Assembly: GCA_016296565.1 (NCBI GenBank)
Contig: JAEDJB010000013.1
Coordinates: 1-23,495 of the forward strand
Source: Oscillospiraceae bacterium
Lineage (GTDB): Bacteria > Bacillota > Clostridia > Oscillospirales > Oscillospiraceae
DNA: 23,495 nucleotides
Direction of reading: 5' to 3'
Below, piece by piece: positions 1 through 7,116 of the stretch. Under the pieces are notes generated by a model that saw only the letters and a list, made by a program, of their open reading frames with translations, had not been told where the DNA came from and did not search any database. A program made the translations under genes and the position numbers. Position 1 is the first letter of the stretch; every line of letters begins with the position of its first letter.

Positions 1-35
1 TGCTGTTCCGGCGGCGGGGAGAATAGAAAAGCGTG

Positions 36-64
36 TTGAAAAGCGGGGTATTTTTTGCTATCAT
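36..64 (+). promoter_or_regulatory. Sigma-A promoter for pnuC
   Basis: TTGAAA (36-41), a 17-nt spacer and TATCAT (59-64), with TG at 56-57 giving an extended -10. Both boxes match the consensus at 5 of 6 positions. Transcription would start near 71, leaving a leader of about 120 nt before pnuC. Confidence 0.65.
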
Positions 65-100
65 AGGCGCAAACCAAAAATCGAGAAAGCGGTTGAAAAA

Positions 101-181
101 ATGATTTTGAATCATCGAATGATACCCATACTGGATCCGGAAGAATTCCTTAAATCGAACCAATCCATACGATTTAAGGAG
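101..181 (+). promoter_or_regulatory. Structured pnuC leader with an SD-sequestering hairpin
   Basis: CCTTAAATCG (148-157) and CGATTTAAGG (170-179) form a perfect 10-bp stem with a 12-nt loop. The 3' arm contains most of the pnuC Shine-Dalgarno AAGGAG (176-181), so the folded form should hide the ribosome site. Competing short pairings lie upstream: GGAA (139-142) with TTCC (146-149), which overlaps the 5' arm, and ATGAT/ATCAT/ATGAT at 101-105, 111-115 and 119-123. This looks like a translational switch. PnuC genes are known riboswitch targets (NAD+-II class), but I cannot confirm a match to that class. Confidence 0.55.
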
Positions 182-189
182 AAGAAAAA

Positions 190-873
190 GTGAATAATCC
201 GCTGAAAACTTTATCAAAAAAAGAGTGGGGCATTTGGCTGGCCTCGCTGGTTGTTGTCACGGTTTCCAATCTCATACCGGGAAATCTGGATGTGCTGACC
301 CTGGCGGCGGCCCTGATCGGGGTTACCTCCCTGATTTTTGCCGCTAAGGGCAACGTATGGGCGCAGATTCTGATGATCGCCTTCAGCATTCTGTATGGGA
401 TCATCTCCTGGCGGTTCCGGTATTGGGGAGAAATGATCACCTATTTGGGCATGACCCTGCCCATGGCCATCTGGTCAACGATCACCTGGGCGAAGAACCC
501 CTCAAAGGAAAACGGAAACGAGGTGGCAATTCAGAAACTCACGCGGAAAATGATCGTTCTGCTTGCGCTTTTCTGCGCCGTCGTCACCCTTGCCTTTTAC
601 CTTCTTTTGCAGGCGCTCCACACGCCAAACCTTTTGTTCAGTACCATTTCCATCACCACCAGCTTCCTCGCGGCATCCCTAACCATGCTGCGCTCCTCCT
701 ATTATGCCCTGGGCTATGCCGCCAACGACATGGTGCTGATTGTGCTCTGGGTTTTGGCCTCCATGGAAAACCCAATTTACGTTCCGGTTGTGGTCAATTT
801 CTGCATTTTCCTGTTCAGCGATCTCTACGGCTTCATCAGCTGGAAAAAGAGAGAACGAACCCAGTTCGCGTAA
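190..873 (+). CDS. pnuC: PnuC-family nicotinamide riboside transporter
   Basis: A 227-aa polytopic membrane protein. PnuC proteins take up nicotinamide riboside, or in related forms other vitamin precursors, by facilitated diffusion for NAD synthesis. Family hallmarks are visible: the LYGIISWRFRYWGEMITYLG stretch after the first helices, WSTITWAKNP in the middle, and a C-terminal NFCIFLFSDLYGFISWKKR. There are about seven hydrophobic segments. The start is a GTG eight bases after AAGGAG. The gene stands alone, with its own promoter, a structured leader and a terminator just downstream. Substrate assignment rests on family only; a thiamine or riboflavin-type Pnu transporter cannot be excluded. 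Confidence 0.9.
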   Translation: MNNPLKTLSKKEWGIWLASLVVVTVSNLIPGNLDVLTLAAALIGVTSLIFAAKGNVWAQILMIAFSILYGIISWRFRYWGEMITYLGMTLPMAIWSTITWAKNPSKENGNEVAIQKLTRKMIVLLALFCAVVTLAFYLLLQALHTPNLLFSTISITTSFLAASLTMLRSSYYALGYAANDMVLIVLWVLASMENPIYVPVVVNFCIFLFSDLYGFISWKKRERTQFA

Positions 874-887
874 GTTCATATGTTGCC

Positions 888-918
888 GGGCAGCCCTGAA
901 AGGGGGCTGCCCATTTTA
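888..918 (+). terminator. Rho-independent terminator of pnuC
   Basis: GGGCAGCCC (888-896) pairs perfectly with GGGCTGCCC (904-912) around a 7-nt loop, followed by ATTTTAT. It lies 14 nt after the pnuC stop. Confidence 0.85.
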
Positions 919-950
919 TATCATGATCATGGATGGATTTCTGCCCTTCC

Positions 951-979
951 TTGCAAGAACGGGAGTTTTTTGATATAAT
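951..979 (+). promoter_or_regulatory. Sigma-A promoter for the M50 protease-scpAB run
   Basis: TTGCAA (951-956), a 17-nt spacer and TATAAT (974-979), with TG at 971-972 (extended -10). It is placed between the pnuC terminator and the M50 gene, so it probably drives the run from 1060 to 6085. Confidence 0.7.
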
Positions 980-1059
980 CAACTATCAAACTATGTCCGG
1001 GTTAGCTGTCCTGGATGAAACTGGCAGATTTTTGGTATACTGGGGAAAGGAGACGGGCG

Positions 1060-1755
1060 ATGGGTGTATTTTCGCAGCTGGCCCACGGGATCGACTGGCA
1101 GAGCATGGGCGCTATGTTCCTGCGCATAGGGGCGATCCTTCTGTGCCTGGTGGTCCATGAGGTCTGCCACGGCTTAGCGGCCTATAAACTGGGGGACCCC
1201 ACCGCCAAGATGAGCCACCGGCTGTCTTTGAATCCCCTCCGCCATCTGGATATCTTCGGTCTCATTATGATGGTGACCGTGGGCTTCGGCTGGGCCAAGC
1301 CCGTGCCGGTGGACCCGCGGTACTTCAAGCACCCCAAGCAGGGTATGGCCGTCACCGCCCTGGCGGGACCCGCCTCCAACTTTGTGATGGCCTACCTGTC
1401 CGCCATGGCAGCCAACGGGGTGGCCGGGGCCATGGCCGTCCGGGGAGAGACCCAGGGGCTTGTGACTGCTCTGCAATTTTTCTACCTGCTGGTGCTGCTG
1501 AATATCGGCCTGGGGGTCTTTAACCTGATCCCCTTCCCGCCCCTGGACGGGTCCAAGGTGATCGCCATGTTCCTGCCGGACCGGTGGTATCTCCGCTGGA
1601 TGCAGCTGGAGCGGTACGGCATGATTGTTCTGATGGCCGTTCTGTGGCTGGGCTGGCTGGACCCCATTCTGGACGGGGCCCGGTCCGTCCTGGTAAACGG
1701 AATGCTCCGGGGCTCTGAATTTGCCTTTTACGGCGTCATGCGTCTGCTGGGGTAA
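1060..1755 (+). CDS. M50 family (site-2-protease-like) membrane metalloprotease
   Basis: A 231-aa integral membrane protein of the compact bacterial S2P-like group. The zinc motif HEVCH is at residues 33-37 in the first helix, and the second metal motif NLIPFPPLDG is at 155-164; both are complete, so the enzyme should be active. The start at 1060 is chosen because AAAGGAG (1046-1052) lies 7 nt upstream. An in-frame ATG at 1015 has no such site and would add 15 atypical residues. Proteases of this group often sit directly before scpA in Clostridia, as here (5 nt gap). The substrate is unknown. Confidence 0.9.
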   Translation: MGVFSQLAHGIDWQSMGAMFLRIGAILLCLVVHEVCHGLAAYKLGDPTAKMSHRLSLNPLRHLDIFGLIMMVTVGFGWAKPVPVDPRYFKHPKQGMAVTALAGPASNFVMAYLSAMAANGVAGAMAVRGETQGLVTALQFFYLLVLLNIGLGVFNLIPFPPLDGSKVIAMFLPDRWYLRWMQLERYGMIVLMAVLWLGWLDPILDGARSVLVNGMLRGSEFAFYGVMRLLG

Positions 1756-1760
1756 GGGAT

Positions 1761-2549
1761 ATGGAGCGGCCGGTCTATCATATTAAAGGTGTGATGAAGG
1801 AAAAGGACCAGGCGGAGGACTTTGTGGGGCCGCTGGATCTGATCCTCCATCTGCTGCGGAAAAACCGCCTGTCCATCCGGGACATCCCCCTGGCGGAGCT
1901 GCTGGACCAGTATCTGGCCTGGATGGCTGCCCGGCGGGAGCTGGATTTGGAGGTGGCGGGGGAGTTCATCGCCATGGCCTCCCACCTGATGCTGCTGAAA
2001 ACCAAGATGCTCCTCCGGGAGGAGGAGGAAGAGGCCCTGTCGGAGATGGAAGCCCTCATGGCCAGCCTGGAGGCCCAGGAGCGCCGGGAGCAGCAGGCCC
2101 GGGTCCGGGCGGTGCTGCCCCAGCTGGAAGCGGCCTATGACGGCGGGCGGGACCGGCTCACCAAGGCGCCGGAGCCTTCCTTTGCCCGGCGGGTGTACCG
2201 CTATTCCCACACCGGGAAGGACCTGGCGCAGGCCATGGCGGGTTGGAGGAAGCGGCAGGGGAAGAGTCTGCCCCCGGACCTGTCCCAGTTCCGGAACGTG
2301 GTCCGGCATGAGCCTTACCGGGTGGAGCGCAAGGCAGAGGAGCTGCTGACCCTGCTGAGCCAGGAGGGCCCAACCAGTTTAGACGACCTGGTGGCCCGCA
2401 GCCGGGACAAGTCCGAGGTCACGGCGGTCTTTCTGGCCCTGCTGGAGCTGTGCCGGGCGGGAAAGGTCCACCTGGCGGGCACCATGGAGGAGCCGCTGAT
2501 CTCCGTGGCAGAACCCCAGAAAGGAGGGGAGGCTGTTGAAGCAAGATGA
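1761..2549 (+). CDS. scpA: Segregation and condensation protein A
   Basis: A 262-aa kleisin subunit of the Smc-ScpAB condensin, which organises and segregates the chromosome. The N-terminus PVYHIKGVMKEKD...EDFVGPLDLILHLLRKN is the family signature that contacts Smc. The middle holds MASHLMLLKTKMLL followed by an acidic linker (EEEEEALSEMEA), and the C-terminal winged-helix region includes EGPTSLDDLVARSRDKSEVTAVFLALLELCRAGKV. The start at 1761 is preferred because related clostridial proteins begin the same way, although its ribosome site is weak (AAGGG very close by). Its 3' end overlaps scpB by 14 nt, suggesting coupled translation. Confidence 0.95.
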   Translation: MERPVYHIKGVMKEKDQAEDFVGPLDLILHLLRKNRLSIRDIPLAELLDQYLAWMAARRELDLEVAGEFIAMASHLMLLKTKMLLREEEEEALSEMEALMASLEAQERREQQARVRAVLPQLEAAYDGGRDRLTKAPEPSFARRVYRYSHTGKDLAQAMAGWRKRQGKSLPPDLSQFRNVVRHEPYRVERKAEELLTLLSQEGPTSLDDLVARSRDKSEVTAVFLALLELCRAGKVHLAGTMEEPLISVAEPQKGGEAVEAR

Positions 2550-3078
2550 CTTGGCAAGGGGCATCGAGGCCATTCTCTTCGCCCTGGGCGAGCCGGTGCC
2601 GTCGGACAAGCTGGGCCAGGCCTTGGAGGCCGAGACCAGCCAGGTCCGGGCGGCCTGCGCGGCCCTTGCGCAGGACTATGAGAGCCGGCAGGCGGGCATT
2701 CGCCTGATCCGGCTGGAGGACAGCTGGCAACTGGTCTCCGCCCCCCAGTGGGGGGACGCGGTCCGCCGACTGCTGGAGCGGAAGAAGCCGGACAAGCTCT
2801 CCCCGGCTGCGCTGGAGACTCTGGCAATCGTGGCCTATTTCCAGCCGGTGACCCGGGTGTACCTGGATCAGGTTCGGGGGGTGGACTGCTCCCACTCCCT
2901 GTCCCTGCTGCTGGACCGGGAGCTGGTGGCTCCCTGCGGCACCCTGGACGCCCCGGGCCGGCCCATTCTCTATGAAACCACACCGGATTTCCTCCGGGCC
3001 TTTGGCCTGGCCAGCCTGGAGGAACTGCCCCCTCTGCCGGAGCAGGGGCAGAAGGAGGAAGGGGGGACCGGACCATGA
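2536..3078 (+). CDS. scpB: Segregation and condensation protein B
   Basis: A 180-aa protein with the two winged-helix domains typical of ScpB, which dimerises and binds the ScpA kleisin. Signature stretches are IEAILFALGEPV near the N-terminus and LSPAALETLAIVAYFQPVTRVYLDQVRGVDC in the second domain. The start is TTG, supported by AAGGAGG (2521-2527) eight bases upstream and by the 14-nt overlap with scpA. The stop shares ATGA with the next gene. It is shorter than some homologues but complete. Confidence 0.95.
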   Translation: MKQDDLARGIEAILFALGEPVPSDKLGQALEAETSQVRAACAALAQDYESRQAGIRLIRLEDSWQLVSAPQWGDAVRRLLERKKPDKLSPAALETLAIVAYFQPVTRVYLDQVRGVDCSHSLSLLLDRELVAPCGTLDAPGRPILYETTPDFLRAFGLASLEELPPLPEQGQKEEGGTGP

Positions 3079-3788
3079 TTGGAAAAATCCTGCTTCTCAT
3101 CCTGCTGGTTCTCATTCTGCTGGTCTTTGTCCTCCGGCTGGGGGTTCTGGCCTGCTACGATGCGGCTGGCCCCTGGGTAAAGATTAGGCTGGGTCCCAAG
3201 TTCCTCCAGGTCTACCCCCGGAAAAAGGACCCGGACAAGGAAGAAAAAAAGAAACGGAAAAAGCAGGCCAAGGCAGAAAAAAAGGCCGCCAAGAAGGCGA
3301 AAAAGAAGGGGGACAAGCCTGAGCAGCCCCCTGCCAAGCGGCCGGTGGGCGGCATCCTGGACCTGGTCTGGGATCTGCTGCCGGTGGTCCAGGAGGCGGC
3401 CGGGCGGTTTCGCAGAAAACTGCAGATTGACGATCTGACCCTCCACGTCACCTGGGCGGAGGAGGACCCTGCCGACGCGGCCATCCACTATGGCCGGGGC
3501 TGGGCAGTGGTCGAAACCCTGCTGGCCTTTCTGGAGGCCAACTTTACCATAAAAAACCGGCAGGTGTCCCTGGACCTGGACTATCTGACGGAGCAGCCCC
3601 GGGTGTACATCCGGGTGGGCCTGTCCCTCACCGCCGCCCAGCTGCTGGGCATCGGACTTTGGGCGGCAGGCAAGAGCCTCAAGGTCCTGTGGAACCATCG
3701 CAAACTGCTCAAACCGGCCCGGAAACCCGCCGGAGCCGACGGAAAGAAAGGGGAAGTCAACCATGGAAAACAATCATCCTGTGAATGA
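3075..3788 (+). CDS. DUF2953 domain membrane-anchored protein
   Basis: A 237-aa protein of unknown function. Residues about 2-25 form one membrane helix (IGKILLLILLVLILLVFVLRL). A lysine-rich stretch follows around residues 50-90 (runs of KK, EK and AKK), likely a charged cytosolic or membrane-surface linker. A conserved C-terminal domain includes LQIDDLTLHVTWAEEDPADAAIHYG and LDYLTEQPRVYIRVGLSLTA. The family is found next to gerW in spore formers, which hints at a sporulation role but does not prove it. The start overlaps scpB by ATGA and the end overlaps gerW by 26 nt. Confidence 0.85.
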   Translation: MIGKILLLILLVLILLVFVLRLGVLACYDAAGPWVKIRLGPKFLQVYPRKKDPDKEEKKKRKKQAKAEKKAAKKAKKKGDKPEQPPAKRPVGGILDLVWDLLPVVQEAAGRFRRKLQIDDLTLHVTWAEEDPADAAIHYGRGWAVVETLLAFLEANFTIKNRQVSLDLDYLTEQPRVYIRVGLSLTAAQLLGIGLWAAGKSLKVLWNHRKLLKPARKPAGADGKKGEVNHGKQSSCE

Positions 3789-4167
3789 CCTGATGGCCAG
3801 CACCATCCAGAAGATCCGCGAGACCGTGGACGCCAACACTGTGGTGGGAGAGCCCATCCAGGCGGGGGAGGTCACCCTGATCCCCGTCTCCAAAATCTCC
3901 TTCGGCTTTGGCACCGGAGGATCAGAATTTCCCGGCAAGAACGCCGCGCCGGGGAAGGACGGCCCCTTCGGCGGGGGCGGCGGCGCCGGGGTGAAGGTGA
4001 CCCCCGTGTGCTTCCTGGTGGTGAGCGGCACCAACGTGCGGGTTCTGCCCATGAATCCCCCGGCGGAAAACAGCGTGGACCGGGTGGTGGAGATGATCCC
4101 CGAGGTGGTCACCAAAATCACCGAGTTTATCGACAAAAAGAAGGACAAGGGCGAGAATAAAGACTGA
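3763..4167 (+). CDS. ytfJ: GerW/YtfJ family sporulation protein
   Basis: A 134-aa soluble protein. GerW (YtfJ) is a forespore protein needed for normal spore germination in Bacillus. Family features are all present: VNDLMASTIQKIRETVDANTVVGEPI, the conserved VTLIPVSKISFGFGTGGSEF, a glycine-rich GGGGGAG loop, VKVTPVCFLVV, and VRVLPM near the C-terminus. Its presence supports a spore-forming host. It overlaps the DUF2953 gene by 26 nt, with AAAGGGG upstream as ribosome site. Confidence 0.93.
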   Translation: MENNHPVNDLMASTIQKIRETVDANTVVGEPIQAGEVTLIPVSKISFGFGTGGSEFPGKNAAPGKDGPFGGGGGAGVKVTPVCFLVVSGTNVRVLPMNPPAENSVDRVVEMIPEVVTKITEFIDKKKDKGENKD

Positions 4168-4176
4168 AAAACCCGG

Positions 4177-4208
4177 CCATCCTAAGGAGGAATATCTGCT
4201 TAGGATGG
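4177..4208 (+). promoter_or_regulatory. Inverted repeat over the ribosome site of the carboxypeptidase gene
   Basis: CCATCCTAA (4177-4185) pairs perfectly with TTAGGATGG (4200-4208) around a 14-nt loop. The 3' arm overlaps the first bases of the working Shine-Dalgarno GGAGGG (4207-4212). A decoy-like AAGGAGG (4184-4190) starts at the end of the 5' arm and runs into the loop. There is no T tract, so it is not a terminator; translational control is possible. Confidence 0.45.
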
Positions 4209-4218
4209 AGGGATTCTC

Positions 4219-5343
4219 GTGCGAAAACAACTGCTGGCCCTGGGGGTGCTCTGCGCCCTGCTGCCGGGCCTGGTGCTCCATACGCAGGCAGCGGAGGCGC
4301 CAGCGGTTTCCGCGGCCTCCGCTGTTTTGATGGATGGGGACTCCGGCCGCGTGCTCTGCGCCAGCAACGAAAACGAGCCCCGGGCCATTGCCAGCATCAC
4401 CAAGCTGATGACGGCCCTGGTGGCGGCGGAGTGGGCCCAGGGGGACCTGTCCCGGACGGTAACCATCCGCCAGGAGTGGACGGGGATTGAAGGAACCTCC
4501 CTCTACCTGCGGGCAGGGGAGAAGCTCACCCTGGAGACCCTGCTCTACGGCCTGCTGCTCCACTCGGGCAACGACGCGGCGGTGGCCCTGGCGGCCAGCT
4601 GCGCCGGAGACGTGGAGACCTTCGTGGGCTGGATGAACCAGCGGGCCCAGGACCTAGGGATGAGCAACACCCACTTCTCCGATCCCAACGGCCTGGGGGA
4701 TGAAAACCACTACTCCACCGCCCTGGACATGGCCCGGCTGGGGGCAGCTTGTCTCCAAAATCCCACAGTGGCAAAGATCACCGCCACCCGGTCCATCACC
4801 CTGGAGGGACGGAGCTTTACCAACCACAACAAGCTCCTGTGGCTGTACCCCGGATGCACCGGTATGAAAACGGGGTACACCCGGCAGGCCGGGCGGACCT
4901 TGGTCTCCAGCGCGGAGAAGGACGGCCAAACCCTCATCTGTGTGACCCTCAACGACCGGAACGACTGGGCGGACCACCAAGCCCTGCTGGACTACGGCTT
5001 TGAGACCTTCCCCCGCCAGGTGCTGGCGGAGGAGGGGGAGACCTTCCGTCAGGTTCCGGTGGAGGGAAGCCTGCTCCACCAGGTGCCGGCGGTGGCCCGG
5101 GGAGCGGTGGCCTGGCCCCTTCGGGAGGGGGAAACCGTGCGCACAGAGATTGACCTGCCGGCGTCTGTCCAGGCCCCGGTCACCCAGGGGGAGATCGCCG
5201 GAACGGTGGCCTTCTATGTGGGGGACCGGAAGGTGGGGGAGACCTACCTGGTCTGGGGCAAGTCCGCCGGGCTGGATGTGCTGTCGCCGGACTCGGCGCG
5301 CTCCCCTCTGGGCTTTCTCAAAAAGCTGGCGGGAATGGAATGA
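4219..5343 (+). CDS. D-alanyl-D-alanine carboxypeptidase (peptidase S11)
   Basis: A 374-aa secreted penicillin-binding protein that trims the terminal D-Ala from peptidoglycan stem peptides. A signal peptide (MRKQLLALGVLCALLPGLVL, cut after about residue 25) leads to the catalytic domain: SITK at 59-62 with the nucleophile serine, SGN at 116-118 and KTG at 217-219. A beta-rich C-terminal domain follows. The start is GTG with GGAGGG 6 nt upstream. In Bacillus, dacB (the spore-cortex enzyme) lies downstream of scpAB and upstream of rluB, so the position favours a DacB-like role; DacF is the alternative. Confidence 0.92.
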   Translation: MRKQLLALGVLCALLPGLVLHTQAAEAPAVSAASAVLMDGDSGRVLCASNENEPRAIASITKLMTALVAAEWAQGDLSRTVTIRQEWTGIEGTSLYLRAGEKLTLETLLYGLLLHSGNDAAVALAASCAGDVETFVGWMNQRAQDLGMSNTHFSDPNGLGDENHYSTALDMARLGAACLQNPTVAKITATRSITLEGRSFTNHNKLLWLYPGCTGMKTGYTRQAGRTLVSSAEKDGQTLICVTLNDRNDWADHQALLDYGFETFPRQVLAEEGETFRQVPVEGSLLHQVPAVARGAVAWPLREGETVRTEIDLPASVQAPVTQGEIAGTVAFYVGDRKVGETYLVWGKSAGLDVLSPDSARSPLGFLKKLAGME

Positions 5344-5359
5344 AAGGGAGGAATCAGGT

Positions 5360-6085
5360 ATGGAGGATCGCCTGCAGAAACTTCTCTCCGCGGCGGGGGT
5401 CTGCTCCCGCCGCCGGGCGGAGGAATACATAACCGCCGGCCGGGTCACCGTAAACGGCCATCCGGCCTCTTTGGGGGACCGGGCGGACCCGGAACGGGAT
5501 GAGATCGCCCTGGACGGCAAGCCGGTGGTGCGCAGCCAGACCCGGACGGTCCTGATGCTCTACAAGCCCCGGGGCGTGGTGACCACCCTCTCCGACGAAA
5601 AGGGGCGGCGTACGGTTGCCGACCTGGTGAAGGAGTGCCCGGCCCGGGTCTGGCCGGTGGGCCGGCTGGACCTGGACTCTGAGGGGCTGCTGCTGCTCAC
5701 CGATGACGGAGATCTGACCAACGCCCTCATTCACCCCCGGCATGAGGTGGAAAAGGAGTACCTGGTCTGGGTCACCGGCTGCACAGAGCCAGGGCTCGGG
5801 GCCCTGGCCCAACCCATGAAGCTGGACGGCCAGGCCCTCCGCCCGGCCCAGGTGCGGGTCCTCCGCCGGGAGGGGGAGCGCACGGTGCTGTCGGTGGTGA
5901 TCCACGAGGGAAAAAACCGCCAGATCCGGCGGATGTGCGCCGCCTGCGGCATGACCGTCCGGCGGCTCAAGCGGGTCCGGGAGGGGAGCCTGACCCTGGA
6001 CCGCACCCTGGCTCCAGGCCAGTGGCGGCCCCTGACCCCGGCGGAAACCGCACGACTGAAGGGGGATTCTTTCCTGCAAGAATAA
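5360..6085 (+). CDS. RluB/RsuA-family pseudouridine synthase
   Basis: A 241-aa enzyme that isomerises a uridine in rRNA. An N-terminal S4 RNA-binding domain covers residues about 3-60 (LQKLLSAAGVCSRRRAEEYI). The catalytic domain has the family motif GRLDLDSEGLLLLTDDG with nucleophile Asp104, and a C-terminal GKNRQIRRMCAACGMTVRRLKRV. The start at 5360 fits a standard RluB N-terminus and has AAAGGGAGG (5343-5351) 8 nt upstream. Context and sequence favour RluB, with 23S rRNA as target, over RsuA. Confidence 0.92.
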   Translation: MEDRLQKLLSAAGVCSRRRAEEYITAGRVTVNGHPASLGDRADPERDEIALDGKPVVRSQTRTVLMLYKPRGVVTTLSDEKGRRTVADLVKECPARVWPVGRLDLDSEGLLLLTDDGDLTNALIHPRHEVEKEYLVWVTGCTEPGLGALAQPMKLDGQALRPAQVRVLRREGERTVLSVVIHEGKNRQIRRMCAACGMTVRRLKRVREGSLTLDRTLAPGQWRPLTPAETARLKGDSFLQE

Positions 6086-6095
6086 GATTTTTTTC

Positions 6096-6124
6096 TTGCA
6101 AAATAAATAGAATCGCGCTATAAT
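6096..6124 (+). promoter_or_regulatory. Sigma-A promoter for the RpiR regulator operon
   Basis: TTGCAA (6096-6101), a 17-nt spacer and TATAAT (6119-6124). It has the same -35 hexamer and spacing as the promoter at 951-979. It sits just after the pseudouridine synthase stop and gives a leader of about 115 nt. Confidence 0.7.
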
Positions 6125-6130
6125 ATCCCA

Positions 6131-6246
6131 AAAGACAGTGGGTGGCTCCCCAGGGGCCAACCCGCACGGAAAATTTCCTTTTGGCTTCCAAGAAGGAAGA
6201 TGGAGTGACGTGCGGCGGAGGAGCCGCAAAATCGGAGGACGATTTC
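6131..6246 (+). promoter_or_regulatory. Structured 5' leader of the RpiR-family gene
   Basis: Several inverted repeats fit in a 115-nt leader: CCCC/GGGG in a TGGC...GCCA context near 6142-6159, CTTCC/GGAAG (6185-6189, 6195-6199) and TGCGGC/GCCGCA (6211-6216, 6223-6228) with a GGAGGA loop. The true ribosome site GGAGG (6234-6238) follows. No known RNA family was recognised with confidence. Confidence 0.35.
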
Positions 6247-7116
6247 ATGGCAAAAGATATTTTAGCGTTGATCAGCAGCAAAATGAACACTTTTTCCAAG
6301 GGTCAGAAACTCATCGCAAACTATATTCTTACTTCTTACGACAAGGCGGCCTTTATGACGGCCAGCAAGCTGGGAAAAACCGTTCACGTCAGCGAATCCA
6401 CGGTGGTGCGGTTTGCCTCGGAGCTCAAATATGACGGATATCCTGCTATGCAGAAGGCATTGCAGGAAATGATTCGCAATAAATTGACATCCATCCAGCG
6501 TATTGAGGTAAGCAACGACCTGATCGGCAACCAGGATGTGGTCTCCAACGTGATGCAGTCGGACATGGAAAAAATCCGCATGACCATGGAGGAGCTGGAC
6601 CGGGACAGCTTCGACGCGGCGGTGGACGCCATTGTCAAGGCCAAAAAGATTTACATCCTCGGTACCCGGTCCTCCGGCTCCCTGGCAGGCTTCATGTCCT
6701 TCTACTTCGGCCTCATGTTCGACAACGTGGTCCATGTAGGCGAGAGTGCCAACCAGGAGATTTTCGACCAGATCGTCCAGGTGGGAGAGGGAGACGTGAC
6801 CATCGGCCTGTCCTTCCCCCGGTACTCCCGCCGCACGGTGCGGGCCATTAACTTCGCCCACGAGCGGGGCTCCAAGGTGGTGGCCATCACCGACAGCGCT
6901 TCCAACTCCATGGCCAAGGCGGCGGACTATGTGCTGCTGGCCAAGAGCGACATGGCCTCCTTTGTGGACTCCCTGGTGGCGCCTCTCAGCCTCATCAACG
7001 CTCTGCTGGTGGCCATCGCCCGGAGCAAGTCCGATGTGGTGGATCACTTCGAGCGGCTGGAGCACATCTGGGAGGAGTACGGCGTATTTGTCAGCATGGA
7101 GGATGAGAATCAATGA
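6247..7116 (+). CDS. MurR/RpiR-family transcriptional regulator with SIS domain
   Basis: A 289-aa regulator. Residues 1-77 form the RpiR-type helix-turn-helix domain (KLGKTVHVSESTVVRFASELKYDGYPAMQKALQ). Residues about 115-250 form a SIS sugar-phosphate isomerase-like domain (KKIYILGTRSSGSLAGFMSFYFG; GLSFPRYSRRTVRAINFAHERGSKVVAITDS), which in this family senses a phosphosugar. The start at 6247 has GGAGG 8 nt upstream; an in-frame ATG at 6142 would give an atypical N-terminus. No sugar genes are adjacent, so the ligand is unknown. Its end shares ATGA with the flavoprotein gene. Confidence 0.9.
   Translation: MAKDILALISSKMNTFSKGQKLIANYILTSYDKAAFMTASKLGKTVHVSESTVVRFASELKYDGYPAMQKALQEMIRNKLTSIQRIEVSNDLIGNQDVVSNVMQSDMEKIRMTMEELDRDSFDAAVDAIVKAKKIYILGTRSSGSLAGFMSFYFGLMFDNVVHVGESANQEIFDQIVQVGEGDVTIGLSFPRYSRRTVRAINFAHERGSKVVAITDSASNSMAKAADYVLLAKSDMASFVDSLVAPLSLINALLVAIARSKSDVVDHFERLEHIWEEYGVFVSMEDENQ

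Noticed and set aside
1036..1041. TATACT as a second -10 for the M50 gene.
   Set aside because: There is no matching -35, and the start would fall inside the ribosome site.
6132..6170. Ribosomal protein L10 leader.
   Set aside because: The likeness is loose and the downstream genes are not rplJ-rplL.
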